Counted from the stretch's first letter, positions 17,288 through 26,755 are shown. The stretch: 38,536 bases of DNA from Pseudomonadota bacterium (GCA_027487685.1 JAIYDC010000148.1:1-38536); one strand, 5' to 3'. Translations and numbers: made by a program. Notes: generated by a model not told the origin, from the letters alone.

Positions 17288-18616
17288 CTAGAACGTGACT
17301 GACTCGAGAAGCTCTATGACTTTCTGAAACCGTGAGGTCGGGAATGTTTCCTTGAGTTCCCTTAACATATCGTTTCGGTTAAGTGGGGCCCCTTCTGTCT
17401 TCAAGACGATCCGTGTGAACTCTTCGGCAACGATGAAGACAACCGACATCGGGGAGACATTGTTCCCCCAGTGCTCAGAGAAGCCAATCCCATTGAGTGT
17501 TCCGTGGTGCTGTCGGATGATCTGGTCTGCGCCCATGGGAGCATGAGGGAATTTTGTTACGAATTCAGCTGAGACTTGCGCATGTTTTTCCACCAACGTC
17601 TTCACTTCGGGAGAAAAATTTGCCTTCCTGAGCTCCAATGTCGAGGCGATCATGGCCTGTGTGTCGTCGCTTAGGGCGATGTCATGAAAGAAGGCGATAA
17701 ACATGATCTTTTCTTCCTGATCCGGGCTTCCCCAATCGATGTTCCGAACGATATGGCTTCCCACGTAGGCGAGGATTTGGGTATGTCGGTAGACGTAGCT
17801 TGTCTTGTTCGAGACAAGACGCTCGACAAGTTTTGCAAGTTTTGGATTAGTTTTCACCGTCCGCTTAAGGGTGGCCATGTTCTTCTTTGCGAGTGTTACG
17901 GTCTCTTCGGTAATCCCGATGGAGAGGAGCTTTTGCGTGAGGTGTTCGACACTTTTATCGCCAGCGGTTAATTGCTCATCGACAGAGAGATCCAGGGCCT
18001 CGAGTTCTGTTATCAGTTCGTTGGTGACATTATTGACAAAATCGAGACGATGAAGCTTTTCGACATAGAGGTGGGTGATTCCCTCCTGAACGAGAGAATT
18101 CACTTCACTCTCAGTAAACTCTTTGAGTTTTGTGAACCGAATAACGAACACTGCCGGATCCTCGATGTCCTGGGAATACACCGGGCAAACAGACCGGCGT
18201 AGAACCTTAAAGTAAAGGATCGGAATGGGAAAGTAGTTAGGAACGACCTTGTCTGCCATCTCTTTCGCTGTGATCTTCAACGCCTTCGCCGTAGTTTGGA
18301 TCAATGGCCTTAAGAGGAGTGAGTTTGGGATATGGGCGAAGGCCCCGGGGATTTCCTTTCCGGGCCCAATTTCGATCACGGGAATCGTAAGTAGGCGCTT
18401 CGCGAGGTATTCAATAATTAATTTGGCAGACTCTTCCTTCTCGATCTTTGAGCGGACGATAATCAGGTCTATGTTGGCCGCTTCTGTTTGGAGGAGTGCG
18501 ATTGCGTACTCCGCCTTCTTTTTTGTCACGATCTCAAGGCCTAACCAGGTCGAAAGGTTGAGCATGTAGAACGATTCAATCTTAGGATTATTTTCTACTA
18601 AAAGCGTTAACGCCAA
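17288..18616 (-). CDS. degenerate HD-GYP-like protein with receiver-like N-terminal domain
   Basis: About 442 residues. The first 125 residues look like a pseudo-receiver (LLVENNPKIESFYMLNLSTWLGLEIV.., DLIIVRS); the C-terminal half is an HD-type domain. It keeps an initial His (YRHTQILAYVGSHI), FFHDIAL in place of HDxGK, and RQHHGTLNGIGF in place of HHExxDGxGYP. Thus the GYP signature and the lysine after HD are lost, so c-di-GMP hydrolysis cannot be assumed; binding or a signalling scaffold role is possible. I chose TTG 18616 because GGAGG lies 5 bases upstream. The in-frame ATG at 18634 has no ribosome binding site and sits inside a TATAAT on the same strand. Confidence 0.75.
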   Translation of the reverse strand: MALTLLVENNPKIESFYMLNLSTWLGLEIVTKKKAEYAIALLQTEAANIDLIIVRSKIEKEESAKLIIEYLAKRLLTIPVIEIGPGKEIPGAFAHIPNSLLLRPLIQTTAKALKITAKEMADKVVPNYFPIPILYFKVLRRSVCPVYSQDIEDPAVFVIRFTKLKEFTESEVNSLVQEGITHLYVEKLHRLDFVNNVTNELITELEALDLSVDEQLTAGDKSVEHLTQKLLSIGITEETVTLAKKNMATLKRTVKTNPKLAKLVERLVSNKTSYVYRHTQILAYVGSHIVRNIDWGSPDQEEKIMFIAFFHDIALSDDTQAMIASTLELRKANFSPEVKTLVEKHAQVSAEFVTKFPHAPMGADQIIRQHHGTLNGIGFSEHWGNNVSPMSVVFIVAEEFTRIVLKTEGAPLNRNDMLRELKETFPTSRFQKVIELLESVTF

Positions 18617-18674
18617 TGAGTCCTCCGGGACCATTATAGTGTAATCTCAATGAGGATTTTTGCTCATTTTTTTG

Positions 18675-18693
18675 CTAGACTGGACTCGTCTAG
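18675..18693. promoter_or_regulatory. candidate operator palindrome between HD-GYP-like gene and mutA
   Basis: CTAGAC (18675-18680), 7-base spacer, GTCTAG (18688-18693), a perfect 6-bp inverted repeat in the short divergent region that must carry both promoters. No regulator is identified. Confidence 0.3.
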
Positions 18694-18719
18694 TAGTCCC
18701 CTTTCGATTGGAGACCCAA

Positions 18720-20252
18720 GTGACCTCGCTTACAACCTTTTTCGATGCACCTTTTAATACCCAACAAGAAGACTGGGAATCCGTCCTGAGGGCAGAACTG
18801 AAGTTGCCGGATATATCGGGCAAAATCCTAAAGAAAACGATCAGTGGACTCACCTGGCCCACGCTCTCCCTTGGCCGTCGGGGTGAAACCTCTCTTTCAC
18901 CTGAGACTACCTGGAAGAAGGCGTCTACGACCTATGTCGCACTCAGCCGGAGTGACGCCACTTACGCTATCCGTGACGATCTTAAAGGCGGAGTGCGAAA
19001 CTTCTTTTTCCACCGCGGAGCTCTTGATACTCAAACGTGGAGCATCGTGGAGTCTGTTCTTCAGGAGCATTCGGCGCTGGATGAGCTTGAGGTCTTTTTT
19101 CTAGGTAGCAAAGGCTTTCGCTCCACTTCTATTCGAGTGATCTCAGACATCCTAAGTGGCACTGAGGCCCACGATGCCGGAGGACACTCCATTCAGGAAC
19201 TAGCGGTTCTGGCCAAGAAGTTGACCGAGGCCCAGGACCGAGACACTTATATCGGCGTATTTGTCGATTCGCATTTCTTCCACAACATCGCTAAACTTCG
19301 TGCCGCTCGTCTTCTGGCCAAGAAGATCTTTCAAGAAAACGGTTATACGTCTTCCATCAAACTGGTCGCACTCACGAGCTACCAAGGGTGGACCATTTTT
19401 GAGCGCTATTCGAACATGCTCCGGAACGAAACGGCCGTGGCCTCGGCCTATATTGGGGGAGCTGATCATGTTCAATCTGCCGGCTATAACTCGCTTTTAG
19501 AACTTGAGGCCCGAAATCTCGTCACAGATGATCATGTGGAACGCTCAAGGCGGATGGGTCGGAATACTGGCCATATCCTTGCGCTCGAGAGCATGCTGGG
19601 TGTGGTTGATGACGCTGCCTACGGGTCTTATCATCTTGAAAATCTCACACAAGCGCTCTGCCAAGAGGCATGGAGTCTCATGCAGCGTCTCCTCGGGGGA
19701 GCGGATCTTACTCCTGAACTGGCCCGTGTGCGCGAGGAGCGGCTTCGTTTGGTCCAGCACCGGCGGTTAGTCTTTTCTGGTATCAATGACTATCCGGATG
19801 TCAAAGAAGAGCTTCGAGTAGAACTCAAGTCGCCAACGGTTTTCCGTGTGGCCCGATGCTTCGAGGAGCTGCGGCTCCGTATGGAAAAACTTCCCAGACC
19901 TCAGGTTTATGTGGCCCTCTTCGGGGACTACGGGGCCCTAAATGCTCGACTCAATTTCGTAAAAAACTATTTTGAACTCCTGGGTCTGCAGGTTCGGGAA
20001 CCTGGACACTCCGTCAATGATCTTACTGCTTTCAGCGCCGACTTGCGTTCAAGAGGAGAGGAAATCGTAGTTCTTTGCGCCGCCGATGACCGGTACCCGC
20101 TTCTTGCTCAATCTGCCCAAGAGTCTCAGACTGCACATAAATTTCTCGCAGGGAAGGCCGAGCTTCCTGGCCATAAAAACCTTTTCGCAGGTCAAAACGT
20201 CTACGAGGTTTTGGAAGAGATTGTCCTGGCCTTTGAGAGGAGACACGCGTGA
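18720..20252 (+). CDS. mutA: methylmalonyl-CoA mutase, small (non-catalytic) subunit
   Basis: Beta subunit of adenosylcobalamin-dependent methylmalonyl-CoA mutase, which interconverts succinyl-CoA and (R)-methylmalonyl-CoA. It has a mutase TIM-barrel region ([64 protein letters not shown]). The C-terminal flavodoxin-like domain lacks the cobalamin DxHxxG motif, as expected for this subunit. At 510 residues it is clearly shorter than the roughly 640-residue Propionibacterium subunit. GTG 18720 is chosen because GGAG lies 6 bases upstream and the product starts [13 protein letters not shown]; an ATG at 18660 is in frame but unsupported. Its stop overlaps the next start (GTGA). Confidence 0.9.
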   Translation: MTSLTTFFDAPFNTQQEDWESVLRAELKLPDISGKILKKTISGLTWPTLSLGRRGETSLSPETTWKKASTTYVALSRSDATYAIRDDLKGGVRNFFFHRGALDTQTWSIVESVLQEHSALDELEVFFLGSKGFRSTSIRVISDILSGTEAHDAGGHSIQELAVLAKKLTEAQDRDTYIGVFVDSHFFHNIAKLRAARLLAKKIFQENGYTSSIKLVALTSYQGWTIFERYSNMLRNETAVASAYIGGADHVQSAGYNSLLELEARNLVTDDHVERSRRMGRNTGHILALESMLGVVDDAAYGSYHLENLTQALCQEAWSLMQRLLGGADLTPELARVREERLRLVQHRRLVFSGINDYPDVKEELRVELKSPTVFRVARCFEELRLRMEKLPRPQVYVALFGDYGALNARLNFVKNYFELLGLQVREPGHSVNDLTAFSADLRSRGEEIVVLCAADDRYPLLAQSAQESQTAHKFLAGKAELPGHKNLFAGQNVYEVLEEIVLAFERRHA

Positions 20253-22381
20253 ACGATTTTAGAACTATGGCCTGGAGCACGCCTCGAGTTGAAGGTCCTC
20301 AAAAACGTACTGTCCTCGTATCGCCTGAAGGAATTCCGCTTCTGAACGCCTACGATTCAGGCGACGTAAAGTTCGAGCGCCTGACCAAGTCACTCCCAGG
20401 ACAGACTCCTTTTATCCGAGGTCCTTACGCATCCATGTATTCCCAGAGGCCCTGGACCATCCGTCAGTACGCAGGGTTTTCTACCGCCGAGGAATCTAAC
20501 CGTTTCTACCGGGATAATCTGACGAAAGGTCAGAAAGGTCTGTCCATTGCCTTTGATCTTGCGACCCACAGAGGCTATGACTCGGATCATCCGCGGGTGA
20601 AGGGCGATGTGGGGATGGCAGGAGTCGCAATCGATTCCATCCTCGATATGCGCATCCTGTTCTCGGGCATTCCCCTGGATCAAATGTCTGTGTCCATGAC
20701 CATGAACGGCGCAGTGGTTCCGATCCTCGCTCTCTTTATTGTTGCCGGAGAGGAGCAGGGGGTCTCACCGGATAAGCTCACAGGTACCATTCAGAATGAT
20801 ATCTTAAAAGAGTTCATGGTTCGAAACACCTACATCTACCCGCCGGAACCGTCCATGCGGATTATCGCAGACATCTTTAGTTATACCTCGAAGTTTATGC
20901 CGAAGTTCAACTCGATCTCGATCTCCGGCTATCACATGCAGGAGGCCGGGGCCACGGCCGACCTTGAGCTTGCGTACACCCTGGCCGACGGTCTTGAGTA
21001 CCTTCGGACCGGCGTTCGCACGGGGCTTGACGTAGACCACTTTGCACCTAGGCTTTCATTCTTCTGGGCGATCGGAATGAATTACTTTATGGAGGTTGCC
21101 AAGATGCGAGCGGCACGCCTCCTTTGGAGCAAGATCGTCTCCGATTTTAAACCGAAAAATGCCAAGTCTCTAGCACTGAGAACTCACTCACAAACCTCTG
21201 GGTGGTCTCTCACGGCCCAGGATGTTTTTAATAACGTCACTCGGACGGGCATCGAAGCTTTGGCAGCGGCCCACGGTCACACGCAAAGTCTTCACACCAA
21301 CTCCCTCGATGAGGCGCTGGCACTGCCCAGCGAGTTCTCTGCCAGAATTGCTCGAAACACGCAGATCTTTATTCAGACTGAAACGGATACCTGTGATGTA
21401 ATCGACCCCTGGGGGGGAAGTTACTTTGTTGAGGGCCTGACTCAAGAGCTGGCGTTGAAGGCCTGGGAGCATATTGAGGAAATTGAGGCCTTAGGTGGAA
21501 TGTCTCAGGCGATCGCCAAGGGAATTCCCAAAATGCGCATTGAAGAGGCCGCGGCCCGCACCCAGGGGCGTATTGATTCGGGCGTTCAACCGATCGTCGG
21601 TGTGAATCTTTATAAGCGTGAGAAGGACGACGTCCCCAAGATCCTTCAGGTTGAGAATTCTGAGGTCCGCGAAGCCCAGATCCAACGACTCAAAAAACTT
21701 CGCTCGGAGCGCGACGAACCTCGGGTCCAGGCAACACTTGCGGCCATGACCGAGGCGGCCAGAAGCGGGCAGGGTAACCTTCTCGCCTTGGCCGTTGAGG
21801 CAGCGAGGGCCCATGCCACCGTCGGAGAAATGAGCCTGGCGATGGAGAAAGTTTTTGGCCGTCATCAGGCCGAGATTCGCACCATTAAGGGGGTTTATCT
21901 GAAAGAGGTTCAGTTAGGAAAAGTCGATACCAGCGAGTTGAAGTTGCTCCTTGAGAAGTTTCAAGCGAGCGAAGGTCGAAGACCTCGGATCCTGATTGCG
22001 AAGATGGGCCAGGATGGGCATGACCGCGGACAGAAGGTGATCTCCACCGCCTTCGCTGACCTGGGTTTCGATGTCGATGTGGGTCCGTTGTTCCAAACGC
22101 CGGAAGAGACTGCCCGGCAGGCAGCAGAGAATGACGTTCACGTTATTGGCGTCTCGTCTCTCGCAGCGGGACACCTGACCCTCGTTCCCGAATTGAAAGA
22201 AGAGCTTCGTAAGCTTAATCGTGAGGACATCCAAGTCACTATTGGTGGCGTGATTCCCCCTCAGGATTACGACAAACTCTATAAATTGGGTGTCGCCGGA
22301 ATTTTTGGGCCTGGTACAGTCATAGCAGAGGCCGCCACGGAGCTTCTACGCAAGCTTAGCCTTGAACTCGGAGTCGAATGA
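20249..22381 (+). CDS. mutB: methylmalonyl-CoA mutase, large catalytic subunit
   Basis: Catalytic subunit, 710 residues. The TIM barrel carries [34 protein letters not shown] and [16 protein letters not shown]. The cobalamin domain has [13 protein letters not shown] with D589-x-H591-x2-G594, H591 being the lower axial ligand to cobalt, followed by the [11 protein letters not shown] and GGVIPPQDY loops. The N-terminal part ([19 protein letters not shown]) is a little shorter than in Propionibacterium. The start is GTG 20249, overlapping the small-subunit stop by 4 bases after AGAGGAGA. It overlaps meaB in turn, giving fixed stoichiometry. With MeaB it supports propionate or branched-chain amino-acid catabolism, or the reverse direction. 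Confidence 0.96.
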   Translation: MNDFRTMAWSTPRVEGPQKRTVLVSPEGIPLLNAYDSGDVKFERLTKSLPGQTPFIRGPYASMYSQRPWTIRQYAGFSTAEESNRFYRDNLTKGQKGLSIAFDLATHRGYDSDHPRVKGDVGMAGVAIDSILDMRILFSGIPLDQMSVSMTMNGAVVPILALFIVAGEEQGVSPDKLTGTIQNDILKEFMVRNTYIYPPEPSMRIIADIFSYTSKFMPKFNSISISGYHMQEAGATADLELAYTLADGLEYLRTGVRTGLDVDHFAPRLSFFWAIGMNYFMEVAKMRAARLLWSKIVSDFKPKNAKSLALRTHSQTSGWSLTAQDVFNNVTRTGIEALAAAHGHTQSLHTNSLDEALALPSEFSARIARNTQIFIQTETDTCDVIDPWGGSYFVEGLTQELALKAWEHIEEIEALGGMSQAIAKGIPKMRIEEAAARTQGRIDSGVQPIVGVNLYKREKDDVPKILQVENSEVREAQIQRLKKLRSERDEPRVQATLAAMTEAARSGQGNLLALAVEAARAHATVGEMSLAMEKVFGRHQAEIRTIKGVYLKEVQLGKVDTSELKLLLEKFQASEGRRPRILIAKMGQDGHDRGQKVISTAFADLGFDVDVGPLFQTPEETARQAAENDVHVIGVSSLAAGHLTLVPELKEELRKLNREDIQVTIGGVIPPQDYDKLYKLGVAGIFGPGTVIAEAATELLRKLSLELGVE

Positions 22382-23346
22382 AAAGATCGCTTAAATTAGA
22401 GGACTACGTTGAGGGCATCCGTCAGAAGGATCGAACCATCCTCGCGCGTGGAATAACCCTCGTTGAATCTTCTAATCCTGATCACCAACTTTTAGCACAA
22501 GAATTATTAAAGTCTCTGCTTCCAGAGACGGGTCGTTCTAAGCGCATTGGAATTTCCGGAACCCCCGGGGTTGGGAAGTCTACTTTCATTGAGGCCTTCG
22601 GTAAGCTCCTCACTTCGCAGGGAAAAACTGTCGCGGTGTTGGCGGTGGATCCTACTTCTCAGGTCAGTGGAGGCTCCATCCTAGGCGATAAGACCAGGAT
22701 GAATGAGCTTGCGATCGACGCGTATGCGTTTATTCGGCCAAGTCCTTCTGGAGACACCCTCGGCGGTGTCGCTCGGCGGACACGTGAATCCCTTTACCTG
22801 TGTGAGGCCTTTGGTTTTGACTATGTCTTAGTTGAGACGGTAGGCGTGGGCCAGTCAGAAACGACAGTGGCCCAGATGGTGGATCTCTTTGTGATGCTCC
22901 TTCAGCCAGGGGCTGGGGATGACCTCCAGGGGATCAAGCGCGGGATCCTCGAGGTAGTGGATCTGGTGGTCGTCACAAAAGACGACGGAGACCAGCGGAT
23001 CGCAATCCAGAAAGCGAAGCATGACTATCAGCAGGCCCTTCATATCCTTCGGCACGACGGATGGATGCCTCCTGTACTTTCATGTTCAGCGGTGACAAAG
23101 TTAGGGTTGCCAGAGATTCAAGAGACCATCGACTCTTTCTTCCACCTTCAGGGATCTCTCATTCAAGAGAAACGGGATCGCCAAGGGGTTGACTGGATGT
23201 GGCAGTTGATTCACCACGGACTTCGCGATGCTTTCCTTCAGGGAGTGGGTGAAGAGTCCATTCGCTCAATGGAGCGAGACATCCGAGGCCACAAACTCAC
23301 TGCTCCTGAAGCTGCTACGAGGCTTCTTCAGAAGTTTCATCCGTAG
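22378..23346 (+). CDS. meaB: MeaB/ArgK-type GTPase, chaperone of methylmalonyl-CoA mutase
   Basis: A 322-residue G3E-family GTPase that gates cobalamin loading and protects mutase from inactivation. Walker A is GTPGVGKST (61-69), followed by the metal/nucleotide blocks [30 protein letters not shown] and VVTKDDGD (an unusual form of the NKxD block usually seen as NKADG). The start ATG overlaps the mutB stop as ATGA. It is the last gene of the mutase operon; no methylmalonyl-CoA epimerase or carboxylase gene is in the window. Confidence 0.94.
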   Translation: MKRSLKLEDYVEGIRQKDRTILARGITLVESSNPDHQLLAQELLKSLLPETGRSKRIGISGTPGVGKSTFIEAFGKLLTSQGKTVAVLAVDPTSQVSGGSILGDKTRMNELAIDAYAFIRPSPSGDTLGGVARRTRESLYLCEAFGFDYVLVETVGVGQSETTVAQMVDLFVMLLQPGAGDDLQGIKRGILEVVDLVVVTKDDGDQRIAIQKAKHDYQQALHILRHDGWMPPVLSCSAVTKLGLPEIQETIDSFFHLQGSLIQEKRDRQGVDWMWQLIHHGLRDAFLQGVGEESIRSMERDIRGHKLTAPEAATRLLQKFHP

Positions 23347-23635
23347 CTAAGCCCCTCCGTTGGGACTATAGTATCCTCAAGACTCCTGCGCTTCAGGCCC
23401 TCCTTATCATTATTCGTCGGAAGCCCCGGAGCTTTCGGATAGGACGGATGCCTAAATCATCGAGCTCATTCTGGATTTTCATTCGGTTTGAGTGCGGTAT
23501 AACCAGTCATACTGATAGACCGACTCAGATGTAACAGAAGGTCAATTTCTTGAAACGGGCCCTACCAGAGCAGCATGAAGTCTTGGGAAGTCCTTTAAGG
23601 GAGAGGGCATAAAGATGGCGGAGCAAGTTCTAAGG
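23347..23635. other. intergenic region between convergent genes
   Basis: No convincing gene in about 290 bases after meaB. There is no clear terminator directly behind meaB. At 23615 a 22-codon ORF starts with a good GGGAGAGG ribosome binding site and runs through the inverted repeat described separately. Confidence 0.4.
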
Positions 23636-23679
23636 TTTTTAAAGAATAGAAACCTATCAGGGCTTCTATTCTTTAAAAA
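23636..23679. repeat. perfect 16-bp inverted repeat
   Basis: TTTTTAAAGAATAGAA (23636-23651), 12-base loop, TTCTATTCTTTAAAAA (23664-23679), with no mismatch. On the plus strand no T-run follows, so it is not a textbook intrinsic terminator. On the minus strand its first arm supplies the T-run of the upstream terminator. It lies between meaB and the repeat-protein gene. Confidence 0.85.
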
Positions 23680-23713
23680 ATAGCGGGTCTGTTTATCGAT
23701 TATCGCTGACCCG
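23675..23713 (-). terminator. probable terminator of the repeat-protein gene
   Basis: On the minus strand CGGGTC (23713-23708), an 18-base loop, GACCCG (23689-23684), then CTA and T6 (23680-23675). It starts 10 bases after the stop codon. The loop is long, so efficiency is uncertain. Confidence 0.55.
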
Positions 23714-23723
23714 AAGCTAAGGC

Positions 23724-24584
23724 TTAGCGACCTGTAGGACGATCATCGTCTTCAGGGAATCGAACCATCCGTTCGCAAACCTGCTGTGCCCCTGTTCGGT
23801 CGTAACCATTGTTTCGGTAAACGTCGTCCACGCAAGCACCAAAGCTAGGGTACCGGATCGGAGCAGCAGCGCAGGTATTGCGGGCCGCTGTTTGGTTATA
23901 GCCATTGTTCCGGTAGACGTCATCGACGCACACTCCATAACTCGAGTAGCGGATCCGCTGCTTAGAGCAATGCTCACGGGCCGCTGTTTGATTGTAACCA
24001 TTATTCCTGTAAACATCGTCTACGCATACGCCATAACTCGCGTAGCGGATTCGCTGCTTCATGCAATGCTCACGTGCAGCCGTCTGATTATAGCCGTTGT
24101 TCCGGTAAACATCCTCCACGCAGGCACCAAAGTTCGGATAAGAGATCCGGGCCCGATCACAGACCTCTCTGGCATTGGAGGTATTATAACCATTGTTACG
24201 GTAGACATCCTCGATGCAGCTGACGTAGCTCTTGTAAGGGATGCGCATGCGTCCACAGAGTTCACGTGCTGCAGTCGTGTTGTAGCCGTTGTTCCGGTAC
24301 ACGTCCTCGACGCAGGCGCCGTAGGTTTCATAAGAAATCAAAGCTCGGGAACATATCTCCCCTGCGCCCGATGTATTATAGCCATTATTCCGATAGACGT
24401 CGTCGATGCAGGCACCAAAGTTGTCGTACCTCAGGGGACGCTGGGCGCAGACTTCCCTGGCCTGAGAAGTGTTGTAACCATTAGAGCGGGAAACAGATGA
24501 AACGCACTCACCAAAGCTATTGGTCTGGCCTTGAGCAAAGGCGGTGATGAGAAGAAGGGGAAGAGTTGCGAGGATCCGTAACAT
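23724..24584 (-). CDS. exported protein of eight 32-residue two-cysteine repeats
   Basis: 286 residues: a signal peptide (MLRILATLPLLLITAFAQGQ), eight contiguous repeats (residues 24-279) and a seven-residue acidic/basic tail. Each repeat has the form [FY]GxC[VI][DE]DVYRNNGYNxTxAREhC followed by nine residues, with cysteines at positions 4 and 23 and a near-invariant DVYRNNGYN core; only the first unit diverges (SSVSRSNGYN). The even cysteine pattern suggests one disulfide per repeat in an oxidising compartment. I do not know a named family; binding or surface-layer roles are guesses. A strong AGGAGG precedes the ATG, and an extended -10 (TGATATTCT, near 24620) lies upstream. It is 82 bases downstream of the adenosine-deaminase-like gene. 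Confidence 0.85.
   Translation of the reverse strand: MLRILATLPLLLITAFAQGQTNSFGECVSSVSRSNGYNTSQAREVCAQRPLRYDNFGACIDDVYRNNGYNTSGAGEICSRALISYETYGACVEDVYRNNGYNTTAARELCGRMRIPYKSYVSCIEDVYRNNGYNTSNAREVCDRARISYPNFGACVEDVYRNNGYNQTAAREHCMKQRIRYASYGVCVDDVYRNNGYNQTAAREHCSKQRIRYSSYGVCVDDVYRNNGYNQTAARNTCAAAPIRYPSFGACVDDVYRNNGYDRTGAQQVCERMVRFPEDDDRPTGR
23748..24515 (-). repeat. eight tandem 96-bp coding repeats
   Basis: In-frame tandem array of eight 96-bp units inside the exported repeat-protein gene, each encoding 32 residues with the DVYRNNGYN core. Units 5, 6 and 7 are nearly identical at the protein level, which points to recent duplication; unit 1 is the most diverged. Spacing and length rule out a CRISPR array. 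Confidence 0.92.
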
Positions 24585-24666
24585 GATTGACCTCCTGAAA
24601 AGGAAACAGGTTGCAGAATATCACACGGATCCGTCTCGAGCCGATGCTCACCGTGTAAAAATGAAA

Positions 24667-26298
24667 CTACTGATTCTGCCGCATCTTCCAAAGGAGCTGC
24701 GATATGTAGGGGCGGCGGGTTTCACCGGTAGCGACCATCAAGAGCTTCGTGATCTTAAGGTTTTCCGCATCGGTATAAAGAAGGATCAGAAGTTCCTGGA
24801 TATAGTTGGTGTTGAGGGTGATGTAATTGTCTGTGCCCACTCCCAATTTTAGACCTTTCTTTTCCCACCAGGAGAAGGGATGGTCCTTGTAATCGGTGAA
24901 GCTCGTGGTGAGCTTATTGTTCGAACTCGGGAGGGCAATGAGGCCCACACCCTTATTAATCATGCGGTTCAGAACGTCGTGCTGGTAGTGCTCGACCTCC
25001 CGGGCGGTGTGGAACTTGACCTTAACAAAAATGCGCTTTTCATCATCGCTCAGGGCCTCGCCACGGAAGAGCTTGTCACGGACTTCGGTGTGCTCCCGCC
25101 AGTCCATGTCCATCAATTCCTTCCAGTCGCTGGAACCCACGTCGATCTTAGCACTCCGCTCATTTGCGATCACAAGGCGCCGGTAAAGGGAGTGAAAATA
25201 GAAATTGGGATTAATCCCGAGTGAGAGCCCATGTTCGAGGGTATCGATGTGCCAGATATTGAGCGCATTATCCACCGCCTGAACACCCTTTTTGAGAGTG
25301 TGCCAGGTTTCTCCGTGGTGGGAGCGGATCGAAAAGCCCTTAAAGTGGAGCTTCCGGAAACCTTGCTGCATCTCCGCGAAGTGACCCTTCCGGTATAGGT
25401 CTTTCTCCGAGCCGACGGTATCCACCTCACAGAGGTAGGGACAGAGGAACGGGTACTTGTCGATGATGTCGACGATGGCGTCGACCTGGGCCAGGAAATG
25501 GAGTTTCTTCGTTTCAAAGCGACTGGCATCAAAGAAGTTCGCTTCTTTACGGAAGCACGGAGATAGGACAAAGTCGAATTCGGGGACGCGTTTTTTAAAC
25601 GCCATAAAGCCGTCATAAAGACCGAGGACTACATCCTCTTCTGTGAGGTGCTCTAGGCCCGGGATTTTCTCATCGGAGTTAGAAGTTGCGCGCGAGAGAG
25701 TGAACTTAAGCCGGAGCATGCCGACGTTGTAGTTATGGTAGAGCTGGGATGCCATATGGTAGGCCGCAGCTGCATGGATTTCCTTCGTGGTCAGGATCAG
25801 CTTGGGTAAGAGGAGAATTTTTAGGTAGCGATCGAAATACTCATCTTCTTTGAGGCGGATGAGATTGTCCACGTCCTCAATGGTTTCGATTCCAGTCGCC
25901 GTTCCAGCGCCATAAACCTGATCAATAATTTCGACATACACCTGGCGGTTAGGCCCCTGGAGGAGTTTCATTAAGTGAGGATGAATAAAGTCGGCCGAGA
26001 GGGAGCCCGTGAGGTGAATGTGCTCCTCGATATAGGGCTTTGGAAAGCGCTTGAAAAACTGGAAGAGCGCCTGTGAGACCTGATGCCCGAGGAGGGTTTT
26101 GATATCGACTTCATCGTTGTGGAAATCATTGATCAGGCGGCGGAACTCATGGAGGGACTTTCGCACCAGCGTATTGTCATCGCGGGCATCGCCCATGACC
26201 GCCAGCTCGAGCGTATCCGAGAGCGATATACCATTGGTCTCGGAGATAATTTTTATCAGGTGCTCCGTCAGGAGTTCGATCTTATTTCGGTGGGCCAT
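24667..26298 (-). CDS. adenosine deaminase superfamily amidohydrolase
   Basis: A 543-residue cytoplasmic metal-dependent deaminase-like protein. The metal site starts EEHIHLTGSLS (H93, H95), matching the HxHLxGS of adenosine/AMP deaminases. Later blocks are SIRSHHGETWHT (HAGE equivalent), DTLEHGLSLG (His ligand) and LGVGTDNY (Asp ligand). It is far longer than bacterial adenosine deaminase (about 340), with an extra N-terminal helical region of about 85 residues and insertions in the barrel. Substrate could be adenosine, AMP or another purine; this cannot be decided from sequence. No good ribosome binding site is visible apart from TTAGGA abutting the ATG. The repeat-protein gene follows on the same strand. 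Confidence 0.85.
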   Translation of the reverse strand: MAHRNKIELLTEHLIKIISETNGISLSDTLELAVMGDARDDNTLVRKSLHEFRRLINDFHNDEVDIKTLLGHQVSQALFQFFKRFPKPYIEEHIHLTGSLSADFIHPHLMKLLQGPNRQVYVEIIDQVYGAGTATGIETIEDVDNLIRLKEDEYFDRYLKILLLPKLILTTKEIHAAAAYHMASQLYHNYNVGMLRLKFTLSRATSNSDEKIPGLEHLTEEDVVLGLYDGFMAFKKRVPEFDFVLSPCFRKEANFFDASRFETKKLHFLAQVDAIVDIIDKYPFLCPYLCEVDTVGSEKDLYRKGHFAEMQQGFRKLHFKGFSIRSHHGETWHTLKKGVQAVDNALNIWHIDTLEHGLSLGINPNFYFHSLYRRLVIANERSAKIDVGSSDWKELMDMDWREHTEVRDKLFRGEALSDDEKRIFVKVKFHTAREVEHYQHDVLNRMINKGVGLIALPSSNNKLTTSFTDYKDHPFSWWEKKGLKLGVGTDNYITLNTNYIQELLILLYTDAENLKITKLLMVATGETRRPYISQLLWKMRQNQ

Positions 26299-26425
26299 TC
26301 CTAACTTTAAGACCGGGTAGGGTTAGGCGCAACAGGAAAAAATGTCTCTGACTGGATGTCTCGGGCATTTTGCTAAGTCGAAATCAGGCCGCTGAAGCCA
26401 AGATTACATGCTACACTTGTTTGAG

Positions 26426-26454
26426 TTGAAAAAGTTTACACTATGTGGTAATAT
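26426..26454 (+). promoter_or_regulatory. candidate higBA promoter
   Basis: TTGAAA (26426-26431), 17-base spacer, TAATAT (26449-26454). Transcription would start about at the higB ATG (26462), and no Shine-Dalgarno is present, so higB may be leaderless. TTAC and GTAA half-sites (26436 and 26448 region) flank the spacer and could be a HigA operator. Confidence 0.5.
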
Positions 26455-26461
26455 ATAAATA

Positions 26462-26755
26462 ATGATTAAGTCTGTGACCGGCAAAATTACTAAAGATCTG
26501 GTGCAAAAAGGAGCTTCGAAGAGGTTCCCAAACAGACTGAATAAGAGGGCCATCTTTCTTCTCATGGCCCTAAGTGATGTGAATACCTTTGATGACTTGA
26601 AGCAAATTTGCGAGCCCCCTTCGCTGAAGCTTCATAAACTTAAAGGAAATTTGAAAGAGTTTTGGTCGATAACGATTGAGAAACCTTGGTGCATAATTTT
26701 TCGCTATGAGAAAGGCGAATTTCTCGATGTCGAAGTAGGAGATTATCATGATTGA
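26462..26755 (+). CDS. higB: HigB-type toxin (RelE/ParE superfamily)
   Basis: 97-residue basic protein with the HigB layout: LNKRAIFLLMALSDVNTFDDLKQICEPPSLKLHKLKG, then FWSITIEKPWCIIFRYEKGEFLDVEVGDYH. HigB toxins are ribosome-dependent mRNA endonucleases. The toxin precedes the antitoxin, the order typical of higBA and the reverse of most toxin-antitoxin pairs. It overlaps higA by 8 bases. Base composition is visibly more AT-rich than most of the window, suggesting acquisition. No Shine-Dalgarno is seen upstream; translation may be leaderless. Confidence 0.88.
   Translation: MIKSVTGKITKDLVQKGASKRFPNRLNKRAIFLLMALSDVNTFDDLKQICEPPSLKLHKLKGNLKEFWSITIEKPWCIIFRYEKGEFLDVEVGDYHD

Noticed and set aside
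23892-24500. 202-codon frame antisense to the repeat protein
   Set aside because: Its repeats are only the reverse complement of the 96-bp units; the sense frame has a signal peptide and AGGAGG.
23748-24515. Regular repeats that could suggest a CRISPR array
   Set aside because: Units are contiguous, in frame, 96 bp, with no unique spacers.
26343-26396. 17-codon ORF after AGGAAAAA upstream of higB
   Set aside because: Very short, with a weak ribosome binding site and no operon context.
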